Origin: Plantago major
Lineage: Eukaryota > Streptophyta > Magnoliopsida > Lamiales > Plantaginaceae
Reading direction: 5' to 3'
NCBI GenBank assembly: GCA_026545765.1
Contig: CM048841.1
Location: forward strand, 25,517,397-25,581,396
Length of the DNA stretch: 64,000 bases
This document shows positions 36,129 through 48,100 of the stretch, in pieces (the stretch's first letter is position 1; each line of letters begins with the position of its first letter). Position numbers and translations under genes: made by a program. The notes under the pieces are model-generated. The model had not been told where the DNA came from and ran no database searches. It was given only the letters and a program-made list of their open reading frames with translations.

Positions 36129-37815
36129 AAAGCCTTATCCGATTAACTTAACTTTGTAATATGAATTTAGCTTCAATCTTCGCCTACATTGGGACAACTT
36201 TACCCTTCTTTTCTTTTCTTTCTTGCTTTCTCCCAAAGCAGAGAAATTTTAATCATGTATAAAAACACGATGTAGTCGGAAAAATCCTCCATCTGTCCAA
36301 TGCGAGGAGAATCCATATATATAATAAAGATAAGTTTTTATTCCCATCCTTAGATGTGCTAGAGCACCCAAAATCCTATGTGGATTTTTGTATCTAATTT
36401 GTTTGTATTTTAAATACACATGAAAAACTAATGAATGGTCTTGACATTTTTACCACATTTAAAGTAGTGTCGTCCGTTACTTTTAAGGAATGAATGCTAA
36501 TATTGTAGTATAATTGTGGTCGTCCAACATGTTGGTTTCGTTATTATGGGACAATTAATGAATTTGAATTTGGAGGAATAACTATTCTAGTAAAAATACC
36601 ATTCTATATTAGAAAGTCAACCTAGCATTTTGTTAATTTCTTCTGTTCATGATGCATTATGATCAAATTTAAAAGCATTAAACAAATGACAAAGTAACCT
36701 CCACAATTTACCATTACAATAGTTCATGGAAATACCGAAGTTTCAGCATAAAGAATTAATATCAAAACTGAGGAGTATTTTATCAAGGAGCGCAAGCAAG
36801 ATTAAGAAGCTAAAATGGTATTTGTTTCTTGGTTAAATCTTTGTAATTGAAGAATGCATGAAGTCTTTTAATCAAGAACCCGGTGTGCAATGATGTATGG
36901 GAAAAAGGAAGGAGCCGGAATGAGGTCCAGAGTACTACCAACTCGGCTATACAAAGGTCGCTTGAGTAAGCACAATGTCTCAAATAGAATTTTGTGAGAT
37001 AACTAATCTAATTGTGTGTTTCGTCTTTCATGTCATACAAATCTTTTTTTTTTTTTTGAAGAATTTAAAGTATTATTCATTCACCACAAACACATAGAAC
37101 ACCATAAGTGTTCAGAGTATCCGCAATTACATAAGCCAATATTAAATCTATTTGTAATTCTACTCTAGCTGGGAATTTGGATACAATGCGAGCTGTTAGA
37201 CTACAGTCATGATCATTTCATTTGACAAGAGACATCGAGCTTCTTGCATAGTGAACAAAGAGAACAATTAGTCTTTTTTTAGTTACTCATAGACTAATAA
37301 TCTTTTGTCATGCCTCATTATAGAATGCATCATCAGATCTTAGTTTTATCAATATCATAAAGTTCGTAACTTTCGAGTGCAAATAAAAAAAGATAGTTGA
37401 GATATTCAAGATCAAATTTATACATGATAAATAGTTCCCTAAGCTTATGATCTTGGGTAAAACTATTGAGATGCAGTGAACTTATTAATGTATGTCCATC
37501 TCAATTGTGAATTGTAATTTATTACTACTATAGGCATATGTGATCCTAAGTTGTTGTCCTCATTGACAGAAAGATTTGGAAGCTCGCAAATCATAGTTGT
37601 TACTCCGTTTAGTCTGCCTTTCATCTCGCATGAGATTTAAAAGAAAGGCAATGGATGTTGTGCGAGCTGTGTTCGTTAAATTGGACTATGGTTTGGGGTA
37701 TAAACATTCGTTTGGTAAGATGACTTTTTCCCCGTGAAATGCTCGCAGGCCTCCCATATGCTTTTTTGTTGTCCTATGAAATTGGATGGAACATATGTTG
37801 AGTGATTTAGACTAT

Positions 37816-37926
37816 GTTCTCTTAAATGCCGAATCGAATCGAATCAATTATAGTATAAAATATAACTAAGTCGAATCGAATGGATGGATCCGAATCGAAT
37901 TGAATGAGTTTGCAGATGAAGAGAAC
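37816..37926. mobile_element. pentamer-type MITE, copy C (altered pentamer)
   Basis: Same location within copy 2 of the 1.8-kb duplication and the same core, but the pentamer is CGAAT instead of TGAAC on both sides of the core. The left end reads GTTCTCTTAAATGCC, so it no longer pairs with the right end. Confidence 0.7.
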
Positions 37927-38110
37927 AGAGCCTTATCCGATTAACTTAACTTTGTAATATGAATTTAGCTTCAATCTTCGCCTACACTGGGACAACTTTA
38001 CCCTTCTTTTCTTTTCTTTCTTGCTTTCTCCCAAAGCAGAGAAATTTTAATTATGTATAGAAACATGATGTAGTAGGAAAAATCCTCCATCTGTCCAATG
38101 CGAGGAGAAT

Positions 38111-39206
38111 AGACACATGGAAATGAAAAGGTAAGTTTTGTATAAGGTTCGAAATGATGAATTGAGGTAAAAAAAGGAAGAGATGCCATTGCATGTGAGC
38201 CAAACTTGGTGAAGAAATAGACTAGAGATAAGTTACACTCCGTTCGGTGGATTGGCTTTCGGCTTGATTTTTGGATTAATATGATAGCCTGTATTATAAA
38301 TTGGTTTTCAAAGTTGGTTTTCGGGTTTTAGTTTCCCGTTTGATTTGAATTTGAATGTTGGAGTATGTGGGGTTGTGGGTTTGAAAGCCAAAACTAATTA
38401 AGTCCAATTTGTTTTGCAAAATTGTAGAATGTTTAATTGGTTTTAGGTTTATAAGGTAGGAAAATACAATATATACCCTCATGAAGAAAGAATTAATTTA
38501 TAGAAAAAGCTTACATTGAAACGAAATGTAACGTTATTATTCTTGAAACAAAACATTAATTATATATTATAAATAATAGGAAAATATAAAGAACAAAACG
38601 ACACGGTTATAATAGTTTATTCTCATGCTTACATATAATTTAATATAATCTTATATTCAACATATTCATTGAGTAAGTCTCCTAAATGATTGTTTTTATA
38701 CCGTGACTAAAATGATCGACACAAATGTTTATAGTCATAAATGTTAGAGATTTTTACTAATAACACTGGTACTACACGTACACAAGTAAAACATTAATAC
38801 TATTTTCTAAAAAATTAAATAAAATATTTGGTGGAGTTTAATTTAAATTCCGTAGCAGCAGAACCGAGAGGGACCAAGTCAAGAAGGTCCCTCTCGGAAG
38901 AAAACGGAGGGACGAATGTTAGTAGAGAACTGGGGATGTGAGGAGGCGCGATCAGAGTAGATAGAGGTGGCGTCAGTATGAGGCTTGTGAGTAGCAAGAA
39001 GGAGGCAGTTGTAAATTTCGATTAGGGTTTTTGGAATTGGTTGTCTACTTTAAAAGAGTTATCTCTTTTTAAAATAGAGTTATGCATTTTCATTTGGTAC
39101 TCAATTTTAGTATAATTGTAAATTAGTTTTTTTACCTCCTTCAGGAGCATGTGGTGTACGACTCTTCATGACGGATATCCGTCACAAAATGTTCATTTAT
39201 AAAATA
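38111..39206. other. intergenic DNA with a hairpin
   Basis: No gene found. At 38864-38897 CCGAGAGGGACC and GGTCCCTCTCGG form a perfect 12-bp stem with a 10-base loop. A minus-strand open frame (38815-38997) spans it, preceded by a leader-like AAAACCCTAATCG, but it has no recognisable family. Confidence 0.4.
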
Positions 39207-39923
39207 GGGTGATTTTCATTTGACACCCTTTTAAGATGGTCACATAACGTTTAGGTCCCTAATGTGTGAAATATTACATCGAAGGACAAAATGTACTTAC
39301 GAAATAAAAATAATTACAATCAAGGATAGCAGTCAACCCTCATCATTGATGTTACAATTTTACCGTTTCATTTCTCCTTTTGTTTTCTATTTAATATTTC
39401 ATCTTATTACAGTCAACCCCACAACTTTTTAGTTTAAATATATAAATCACCAAAAAAATTTTTTTTTTTTGCTTCATATTTTTAACTTTCTTCATCCTTA
39501 TAACTAAACCATAAAATAAAATATTTAAATTTATCGTTAAAATAGAAAACTATAGATTCTATGGAAGCTCATATTTTGGAGCTTCCTGGAGCTCGATTGC
39601 CGGAGCTCCAAAAAAAATCTATGGAAGCTCCTTATTAATTCATAAAAAAAATAGTTTAATAAAGAATGAAGGAAAATACAAGTTAGATAGGATAAAAGTA
39701 TCGTGGTTTAATTAATAGATTTTAAAAGTTCTGAGTCATATATGTAAGTAAATGAAACTTGCATTTCAAAGTAAATGATTTAATTAAGAAAAACTGGTGT
39801 AAATATAACTTTACAACAAAAGTCAACCAAAAATAAAACAATTGTCCTTCAATGTAATATTTCAAACATTATGACATAAACGTTCAGTGACCATCTTAAA
39901 AGAGTGATATATGAAATTTTCCC
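39207..39923. mobile_element. MULE-like MITE with long terminal repeats
   Basis: About 86-bp imperfect terminal inverted repeats: left GGGTGATTTTCATTTGACAC, also containing TTTTAAGATGGTCAC; right, reversed, GGGAAAATTTCATATATCAC with the same inner word. 717 bp, AT-rich and non-coding. The flanks TATAAAATA and ATTAAAATA could be a decayed 9-bp target duplication. Confidence 0.6.
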
Positions 39924-41229
39924 AATTAAAATATTGTTAGTATCGTTTATGACATTATAATTATACTTAATCTCTCAACTAAAATTGCGTGTGAACCCCA
40001 ATGTATGAATTTTTTTTTGGGCGAATCCCGCTTGGGCGTGCTAGATTCAAAACCTTTAGGAATTTCTCCATTAAGCTAAATGATGAGCTAAAAAAAATTA
40101 AAGAAAATATTTGAAATAGAAAAGAAACTTAAAATGTAGTGGGCACATAGAGCAAGATGTACTGGTATGCAGTGGTTGCTAAATATCACTACTTGAGACA
40201 TATTTGACTTGCATACGAGAGGAATACTCTTTATTTATATAATTCATAAATGACGGAGGTTAATGCGGAAAATTGAAGAGTTGAAGTTTATATTGCACTG
40301 TTGGCATAAGGAAGAATAACCATGAGTCACATGTTCATTCTCTATCCGCACGTAAATTAGATGGGTTATTGTTGTCATTGACGAAATGTGCCTAAAGTAA
40401 CTTGTGACTTAGTAAATAATATACACGTGTCTAAGTTGATGACGTAAATGAGTTTCATTATAAATTAAATTTTCAGAAAGATCTCTCACTAATAAAAAGA
40501 AAATGTGCGAGCAATATATACTATTTAGATTATTTTGCAATAATTTATTTATATATTAAAAAATATGGAAACAAAAAAATTCCATCATGCATGTCACGCC
40601 CCAAAACCAAATCATTTTGGCGCGACCGGCCGTCTATCGTGAGATGGGCTCACGTCAAGACGAAGCCTACCTTTAATCCTCAAAATATAACAATATCTCA
40701 GAGTGGTACAAACAGATCATCTAAAATCCCATAAACAGTAGTTACAATAATAATTACAAGTCCTCTGTACATAACAACCACCTCAACGATACAAATCATC
40801 ATATTCAATACAAAACTCAGAGTACGCTACAGCTACTAGAAGTCTTCACAAAATCCACCATCCGTCTACCGGGTTCCACTCTACTGTACCATCCAGTGTC
40901 ACTTCACTTACTAAATATCTGAAAGGGGTGTAAGGGTGAGCCTCATTGACACTTCTACCGGATCAAGCAGAGTTTCAAAGATACATATATATACACACCG
41001 TACGATCACACAAAATTTCCCAATCAGCCTGAAAATTTGACATATAAAGAAGAATTCACAACTGTCAGAACATCCATTATTAGATTTACCATATGTTCAT
41101 GTAAAAGAAGAGAAACATACTTTCAGGCAACAAGGTACCAGTCCCATACATACCTAATGTATCGTACTTACAGTTCAATTTCTAAGTTGAGTTCAGATAC
41201 TTGAAAAAATCAATCGTTGAAGAAGCTCC
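39924..41229. other. intergenic DNA, part of it LTR-like
   Basis: From about 40594 the sequence starts TGTCACGCCCCAAAACC and contains GGGGTGTAAGGGTGAGCC (40925), a composition often seen in plant LTRs. No partner end was found. No gene. Confidence 0.3.
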
Positions 41230-43624
41230 TTAAAAGTCTAGCAAAAGCTGAGGTAGTATCCTCTCTAGATGAGTTGCTTCTATTCTAGGAGAACCCTCTG
41301 CTTCGGCAATGGTTGCAGCACGCTGAATAGCTTCTATAACATGATATACAGGAAAGATCAATAGAGATATTGCACGGCCAAGTTGATAAGCATACAGCTC
41401 TAGGAGGCAAACCTGTCACAAATAGCCGGAGTAGTTCAGAGCTCACCTTTAATGCATTTGCATTGACTGCACATATAAAGCAAGTATACGTTAAATGTGC
41501 TTCGATGAGTAATACTACAGATACAAGATTATTCTTTGAATGAACTAGTTCTGACATCCAAGAGCATGTTAGGTGAAAGAATGTGAAGACATAAAGTGAC
41601 CAGGAAACAACTATATCAAACAAACTCTGCCAGATTTGTGGGCCAGAATTGCATATTGGAAGGTGAAACATATAATCTGAAACTAGATAAGGGAGAAGAT
41701 AATGATCACATAGAAATATGAAATTGCAAGATGGTGAAGCCTCTACCAGACTGCAGGCAAGACATAAAACCAAAAGTAACCTACCAAATTCGCATTCTCA
41801 TCGGAGTAGAAAATGAGGTGCTTCTCTATCTCTTCATAGTACAAGTACCAAAAAAGTGCAGCCAATTCAAACTCCAATTGATCCATAATTTTGTTTGAAC
41901 AAAACACCAGCTGATGATTGAGACATGCATAAGGTTCGAATAATTTGTACAACACAAGCACCAAAATTTCACGAGAATCAACCTCTAGCAGGAAAACAAG
42001 ACCAACTGACAGACTCAGCAAAGCTGGACATGACAGGCTCAGTAAGGATGCCTAGGCTACACTCAAATTAGAATCATTAAAGAAATACCATAGCACCTCG
42101 CCGAGTCGCCATCCATCACAATGCGAAGCATCACATTATAAAGGTCCTCGAAAAAGTATCACAAGACCTATACATAGACAAAACCTGGCTGGAGAATGAG
42201 CAAAAGGGACTAGTCTAGTCACAGAGTTACAAGCAGAACACTGCTGTTTCTCTCAATGTGAAGAAACACCATACTAAGGCCCCATAAAAGATGACACAAC
42301 AATGAACAGACCATTACCCCAATATAACAGGACAGAACAGCAGCAATTCAGCCCAGAGTTTAAAAACTATTCCTTTAATATGAACACAAGATGGATATTA
42401 AGTCCTCTTATGTGAGAACATTAATTCTAAGTTCTAGGATGGTTTACCCTCAAACAGTTCATTTGCTTGCAAAGGGACTTTGGATAGCATTTCCATTGAC
42501 ATTACTATCTAACAAAAGTGGATGTTATCCTAGCATGTAGTCAAGCAAAAGCCTACATTCAAAGGCACGTTATTTTACATTCTTCTTGTGAGCAGCCGGC
42601 AATAGTCCACGTTTGGACATTATAAAAGAGCTGCATTCCACATTTCATCTTCCCCTATTGTTCCCACTTCCCAACACATACACATCTAGACAAACTTCCC
42701 AACAATCCTGATTCTCATCAGAGAAGTCAACAATGAATTCACAGCCAGATGAACTTTAATGACAGAACTACTCCATACAAAGTGCAAATATCGTTCACAA
42801 TCAAAAAAACATAACGTCAGATCACAACGAGATCCTCTCATCAACATTAATCTCGTTAAAATTCTGATTAACACAAACCATAAAAATGACAACACGGTGC
42901 ATTTCACAATTAACCTCTATTTAGGGCCACTATAGTACACTCTTCTGGCAAACATCACACAAAATAGTCCACATATGGAGATTATAAAACAGCTCAATCC
43001 CACATTCGTCTTCACACACACATTGAGCGCGTTTTCAAAGTAAAACACAGAATTCAGCAACCAGAACCCAGTATTTAAACTAGTACTTCATTACCGGAAG
43101 TCAATCGGCTTCTCTTCGACGTGCTTGTTCCTACCTACAAACAATTGAGATAGAATCAAAATCAATCAATGAACAAAACCAAGTAGGTACATTAAAAGGA
43201 AAAAAATAGGGGAATTTACAGATTTATTCTTTTTATACCTAAAAATGATCATCAACGCTATTTAACACATAATACACAAATCACCTAAAGGAATAATTAG
43301 AACATATTGAAAAAAATGAAACCTCAGCTTCATTCTCTGAGAATTGAATTTTCTCCCGCTCTGCAACACAAAAAATGAAACGAATTCAAATAATTGAAGG
43401 ATCTCAAATTCAAATATGTGTTATATTATCAGAAAAATTGATACCTGAAGCTCGTTTTTGCCAGACGAGTCTGAAAATTTCACGAATGAGTTCCTGTTCA
43501 ATGTAACGAAATTGAAATGATTTCCATTCGCAATCATAAACAATTCGACAACGATTTCTACAATTAAGATGTTACCGAATGAGTTACAGATAACTTTTAC
43601 CGGATCGAAAGTGTTTTGCTCCAT
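41230..43624 (-). CDS. MHF2: MHF2 / CENP-X histone-fold protein
   Basis: Small histone-fold partner of MHF1 (CENP-S). Together they bind DNA, support the FANCM helicase in fork repair and crossover control, and belong to the constitutive kinetochore network. Six exons in coding order: 43601-43624, 43445-43493, 43323-43360, 43095-43134, 41413-41466 and 41230-41333. They total 309 nt, 102 residues, all GT..AG with matching phases. It starts MEQNTFDPELIREIFRLVW and ends IEATHLERILPQLLLDF, with VNANALKVSSELLRLFV and EAIQRAATIAEAEG between, as in known MHF2 proteins. The exons are so short that no single-frame ORF reveals the gene. Intron 4 is 1628 bases and holds no recognised element. Residues about 25-50 are variable and charged. 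A MITE lies 55 bases upstream of the start codon. Confidence 0.9.
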
Positions 43625-43678
43625 TGTTGCTCAGAGATGAAAATGGAGGCGTGCACTTTCGATTTAAATGATAAATTA

Positions 43679-43900
43679 TCTCCCTCCCACCATACTACTA
43701 TATACTATTTGATTTTTTTCGGAACTTAAACCATAAATTACACGTAAAAAATATAAAATAAAGTTATGTCAGTAAAATATATTTAATTTATTTTCATAAT
43801 ATAATTTTATTATATTTTTTGTCGTGTAATTTGCGAGTAATTTACGGTTAAAGTTCAGAAAAAAAATCTCCTTCCTAATTTATTGATGGACCGGAGGTAG
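43679..43900. mobile_element. Stowaway-like MITE in the MHF2 5' flank
   Basis: Ends TCTCCCTCCCACCATAC and GATGGACCGGAGGTAG, flanked by TA. Almost the whole 222 bp is an inverted repeat (GGAACTTAAACCATAAATTAC against GTAATTTACGGTTAAAGTTC). Confidence 0.7.
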
Positions 43901-43902
43901 TA

Positions 43903-44461
43903 TCATTTTTACACACAAATTACAACTTTTTACAACTAAAAATACACTTTTCCCACATTTTTTTTTCTTTTATCATTAGTTCAGTACTTTAACTTTCCAC
44001 TAAAGACTACGTGCCAACTTCACGGGGAGTAATAAATTGAGTAAACTGTGACATATTTACTGACAACAATGTATAGTTTATAACTGTTGATTTTTGTGCG
44101 TAAATGTTGTAACAATAATGTATAGTTCTCCGGGACTAGTAATCGTGACATGCAGAAATCCGTGTATAACTGTTAATTTATATTTGTTCATTGGTCGTAT
44201 AAATTATATATCATGTGACTAAATACAAAATTATAAGATAAAAAGTATGAAATGTGAATTCAAGCCTACCTTGTGAAATATTTCATCCGTCCCGAATTCA
44301 ACTTATCGCATTCTATTTTGAAACGTTGCAATTTCAACTTTTCATCATTTAAATAAAATATTACCTCCTGATTATATAATTTAATTGAATTTGTATTACA
44401 TAGAGTCCAAATTGGGATGGCGTACCATACTTAAAGTATACCGTGGCGAGTTGAAATCGTA
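43903..44461. other. intergenic DNA
   Basis: AT-rich, with an unpaired MITE-like end (TTCATCCGTCCCGAATTCAA at about 44282). No gene. Confidence 0.3.
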
Positions 44462-44533
44462 GCCCCTATAGCTCAGTGGTAGAGCGCCAGTCTTGTAAAC
44501 TGGAGGTCTGTAGTTCGATCCTGCATGGGGGCA
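44462..44533 (+). tRNA. tRNA-Thr (UGU)
   Basis: A full cloverleaf can be drawn: acceptor GCCCCTA with TGGGGGC, D stem GCTC/GAGC, anticodon stem CCAGT/ACTGG around loop CTTGTAA (anticodon TGT, reading ACA), and T stem TGTAG/CTGCA around TTCGATC. The discriminator base is A and there is no intron. Internal A box TAGCTCAGTGG and B box AGTTCGATCC are present, and a T run at about 44556 can end Pol III transcription. It does not match plastid trnT, so a nuclear gene is preferred. Confidence 0.92.
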
Positions 44534-44539
44534 ATGTTT

Positions 44540-45168
44540 ATATCTAGTAGTTGTTTTTCTAGATAACTTAACTTTTTAATCAATTTGTTCTTCATGTTTT
44601 TCAACCTTCTCCAAAAGAGAAAAAGAATGGTAGCATTTACATCTCCATTTGCTAAAGCAAGTAAATAAGATCAAAACATCATTGATAAACAAAAACAATA
44701 TTCCCCTATCAGCAGCTCGTTTTCGTCTATGGTGGATGCAATCGAAGCCTAAAAGTGGCTTTGTCAGTCTGATAGGTAATGAAATAAGACCCTCCCTACA
44801 TGTAGACCAACCTCGTAAGCTAGGTGTATATTGACTCGGGTGTATTTCACCCTTGACTTTCAGTTTTTGTGATAAGGATTTCAATTCATGCAGTAACTCC
44901 TTTAACTCAGCTATATAATGTAATTTTGTTTGCTAAAAAAACAGAAATTACAGTAGTCCATTATATAAATGACAGGTCAAAAAGGATTGGAAATACATTT
45001 TGCTAAAAAATACACTGAAGGACTATTTATTTCTAAGTTCTAACCTTTACCACAGTGAAGTGTGAACTTAGAGCTATATATAGATCAATCAACTATAACT
45101 AACAGTATATCAATTATAACTTACACACATGACATGACATGACAACAATCATCTTGGAATTTACTTCT
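44540..45168. other. intergenic DNA downstream of the SPL gene
   Basis: AT-rich with no coding evidence. The right part should contain the 3'UTR of the minus-strand SPL gene. Confidence 0.35.
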
Positions 45169-48100
45169 CTATTGAGACCCATATTCCAAGACATCCCACC
45201 TGAATGGCCTCGTCGAACAAAGAACCTCCGGTGAGCTTTTAAAGAGTAATGCAGCACAAACACAAACAGCAGCAATCAAAACCAACGAAATCATGGCCGG
45301 TCTGTACATGCTTAAAGATGCTTGGGGGCTACCATGAGCCAACTTCTGCTCACATTGACCACATCGTCGCAAACTTCTTGCCATGTTTGCCTCAGTATTG
45401 AAGGTGGCAAATTTCACGGCCTTGCCAGAATTATTTTCTGGTGCGGTAGTAGGAATATCAAGGATAATATGTCCATTTCCAGATTTCTTGTCAAGTTTCC
45501 TCTGAACTAGATGGACGTAGGAGTAATGGCCGCGGATGCATGCATAGTCATGTGGAGTTAATCCAGTGCTGTCTCGAGCATTCTTCCATGCTTCAATTCC
45601 CACCTGAAAAACGGAAATAAAAACTTGTTCTCATCAACAATTTTTTCGAGGACATCATGTTTTCTTTCAACTATTTTCTCCAGACCCTTCTCATTTTACA
45701 CAAAATCTAATACAGTATTCTACGTTATTAAAAATTCAAACTCTCATCAAATCAATTCAAACACTTCATCACTATAGTCACAAGGTCCTTCCCTGTCAAC
45801 TATATCATATCATTCATTTCTTGGAGCTATCTATATCTTTTTCGGGTCAAGATTCAGCCACTAGATTGACTCCATTAGTGAGTACTCACTTTATTCACAA
45901 ACTCAACCCAACTAATAGATTGAAGTAAATGATCTTTCATCTGCAAAATATGTTCCCACTTTTATGTCCTCACATACTAACAACATGATCGGACAACTCC
46001 ACTCCTACTCTTTTACTATAGTTACCTAACATCCAAAGCAGGTAGTAACTTGACAAAAAGCTGACTGGGCTATTAAACGGCCCAAAAAAAAAATAATAAT
46101 AACTAGGATAAGCAGAACCAGGGAAAAGAGCAAACCTGTCCAGGATCTTCAGTTAATGCATCTAGGACGTTGTCACAGTTATCTAGACTAGCTGCTATAT
46201 GAATAGGAGTCAATCCCCCTGGTCCGACAGAATCAGGCCGAAATAAATAGTAGCCAGAATTTTCATCGAGAGGAACGCGTGGATGGTATTTCAACAGAAA
46301 CTCCACCATCGACCTGCAATTTCTCCGAACAGCACGGTGAAGAAGCCCAATATCTAGCAGTGCAAGTAAAACAGAATTGTATTGTCCTGAATCCACAGTA
46401 CCGTCAACCAGAATACTTAAAAGCTTCTTGACCACAGCACACCAATCACGATCAATGGAGAACTCAATAAGCCACCTAAAGCGCCTGAAAGCAAACAGAT
46501 CCACAGGGCCAGCAGTTTCACCCAATCTTAACTTTACATGGCTTTTGTGGAGAAGCCAACCCATTTCGTTTAGGAAGTCCAAAGCTTGGTTTCTACATTC
46601 TAGTTTGTCAGTGTGTCCATTGCCAACTTCAGTAACTTCCATTATGCTTTCTAGAGTACAAATTTCAGTGCAAACATCCTTCTCCGCAACAATGAACGGA
46701 AAAAAGCTGCTACTAAGCCCCTGATCCTCAACCTGATACAAGAGCCAGTAACCACAAACATATTAGCACTCAAAGAAAGTAACTCAAGAGACGATTACCA
46801 CTTCACTATCTCTGATTGAGAAAATAATATCACCTCAATAAATCCCCTGCCAATTACATTTGGTAAAACAGATGAGAAACTAAGGGATTGGATCCCATCG
46901 TGCTCAACAAATGAATCTGCACTTCCTGTCATGTCAGCACAATTTTCTTGAACCAGATACTTCCCTTCAATTGCGCAGAGAATCCTGAGAGAAAAGGATA
47001 TAAATTGATATCAAATTAAATGCCTTCATGAGAAAAAGGAAACGGAAAATACAAGGAGAAGCACAGGTAGATAGGCATAACATGCAGAAAAAGATTCAAA
47101 CAACCATCTCCAAAACACAAGACTGATGCATGTCATAACTTAATATACCTTGAAGTTGGATGAGACAAATTGAAGCCTTTGACTTCAAACTTCACAGTAT
47201 CGGAGACAGTAACAGCAATCGGCTTGATACTAGATATTTTGCAACGCCTATGGTCTTTCAGGGGTAAGGGTGCGTCCATAACAACCTGGCCTGTACCAGC
47301 AAAAAACTTGTCAAAGTCCCATCCACGTAGCTAACCTATTTCTTGGTCAGTGGAAAGCTTGATTAGAAGTTATTTCCTCCATCCCGCATTAAGGTTCTTA
47401 TTTTGCCATTTCTGGCGTCCGTACAAATGTTCCCGTTTTTATTTTGGAAAATCTTACTTCTACCATACTTAACTAATTTCCACATCATACAATCATATAC
47501 AACTTTACCAACCCACTATCTCTTCTTTATTCATTCTTTATTCTTTCTTCATTTAATTAATACTCAACTTTCTACTTTAACAACCCACTAGCAATTTTTA
47601 CCCATTCTTTATTATTTTTCCATTTAAATAATAGAGACTTTTCCTTATTTGTTGACCAAAAAGTTGAATTGAACCTTGTCCCGGGACGGAGGAAGTAAAA
47701 CATATTACAGAATTCAGATTGGGGATATACCATTATAAATGAAGTTGACACGATTCCTGACCCGGATATATATCCATCCTGTTCTCCAGAATGTATCAGT
47801 AGATGAGTCAAGAAGTCTCCCCAAGCTGGACTTTAAGTTGCAGTGAAGCTGCAAGCAACAATGGTTGTAAGTTTGCAACACTTGAAAGTAGAATGGTATA
47901 AATAGAAACTATAATGTTAACATAGTATCTATATCCAAAGACAGACTCACCTCTTCCCAAGTAGATTCATCCATACGTAAATATATGGTCAATATGATGC
48001 AACCAGGTCTGATGTAGCTTTCCATGTCAGTTGGACTATTTGAAAGCCAAGCAAGAATCTGAAATGCAATTATATCAAAGCTTCAGAATCAGCAATCGAG

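Larger units (their letters stand above)
34498..38110. repeat. 1.8-kb direct tandem duplication
   Basis: Copy 1 (about 34498-36311) and copy 2 (about 36312-38110) are almost identical, from ATATATATAATAAAGATA at the start to CCAATGCGAGGAGAAT at the end. Main differences are T-run length (24 T at about 35229 against 14 at about 37043) and the pentamer MITE each contains. The part after the T run, read on the minus strand, ends in poly(A) like a retroposed sequence, but no domain can be named. No functional gene seen. Confidence 0.9.

Noticed and set aside
36008-37926. Regular pentamer runs that look CRISPR-like or satellite-like
   Set aside because: Units are five bases with no unique spacers, and they sit between terminal inverted repeats in plant DNA. 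A small transposon explains them better.
41285-42021. Two long minus-strand frames rich in Cys, Leu and Phe
   Set aside because: Most of their length is MHF2 intron or 3' exon in another frame. The true exons splice to a different, well-conserved protein.
44462-44533. Plastid-derived tRNA insertion
   Set aside because: The sequence differs from plastid trnT-UGU through the acceptor and anticodon stems and no other plastid sequence flanks it. A nuclear gene is the simpler reading.
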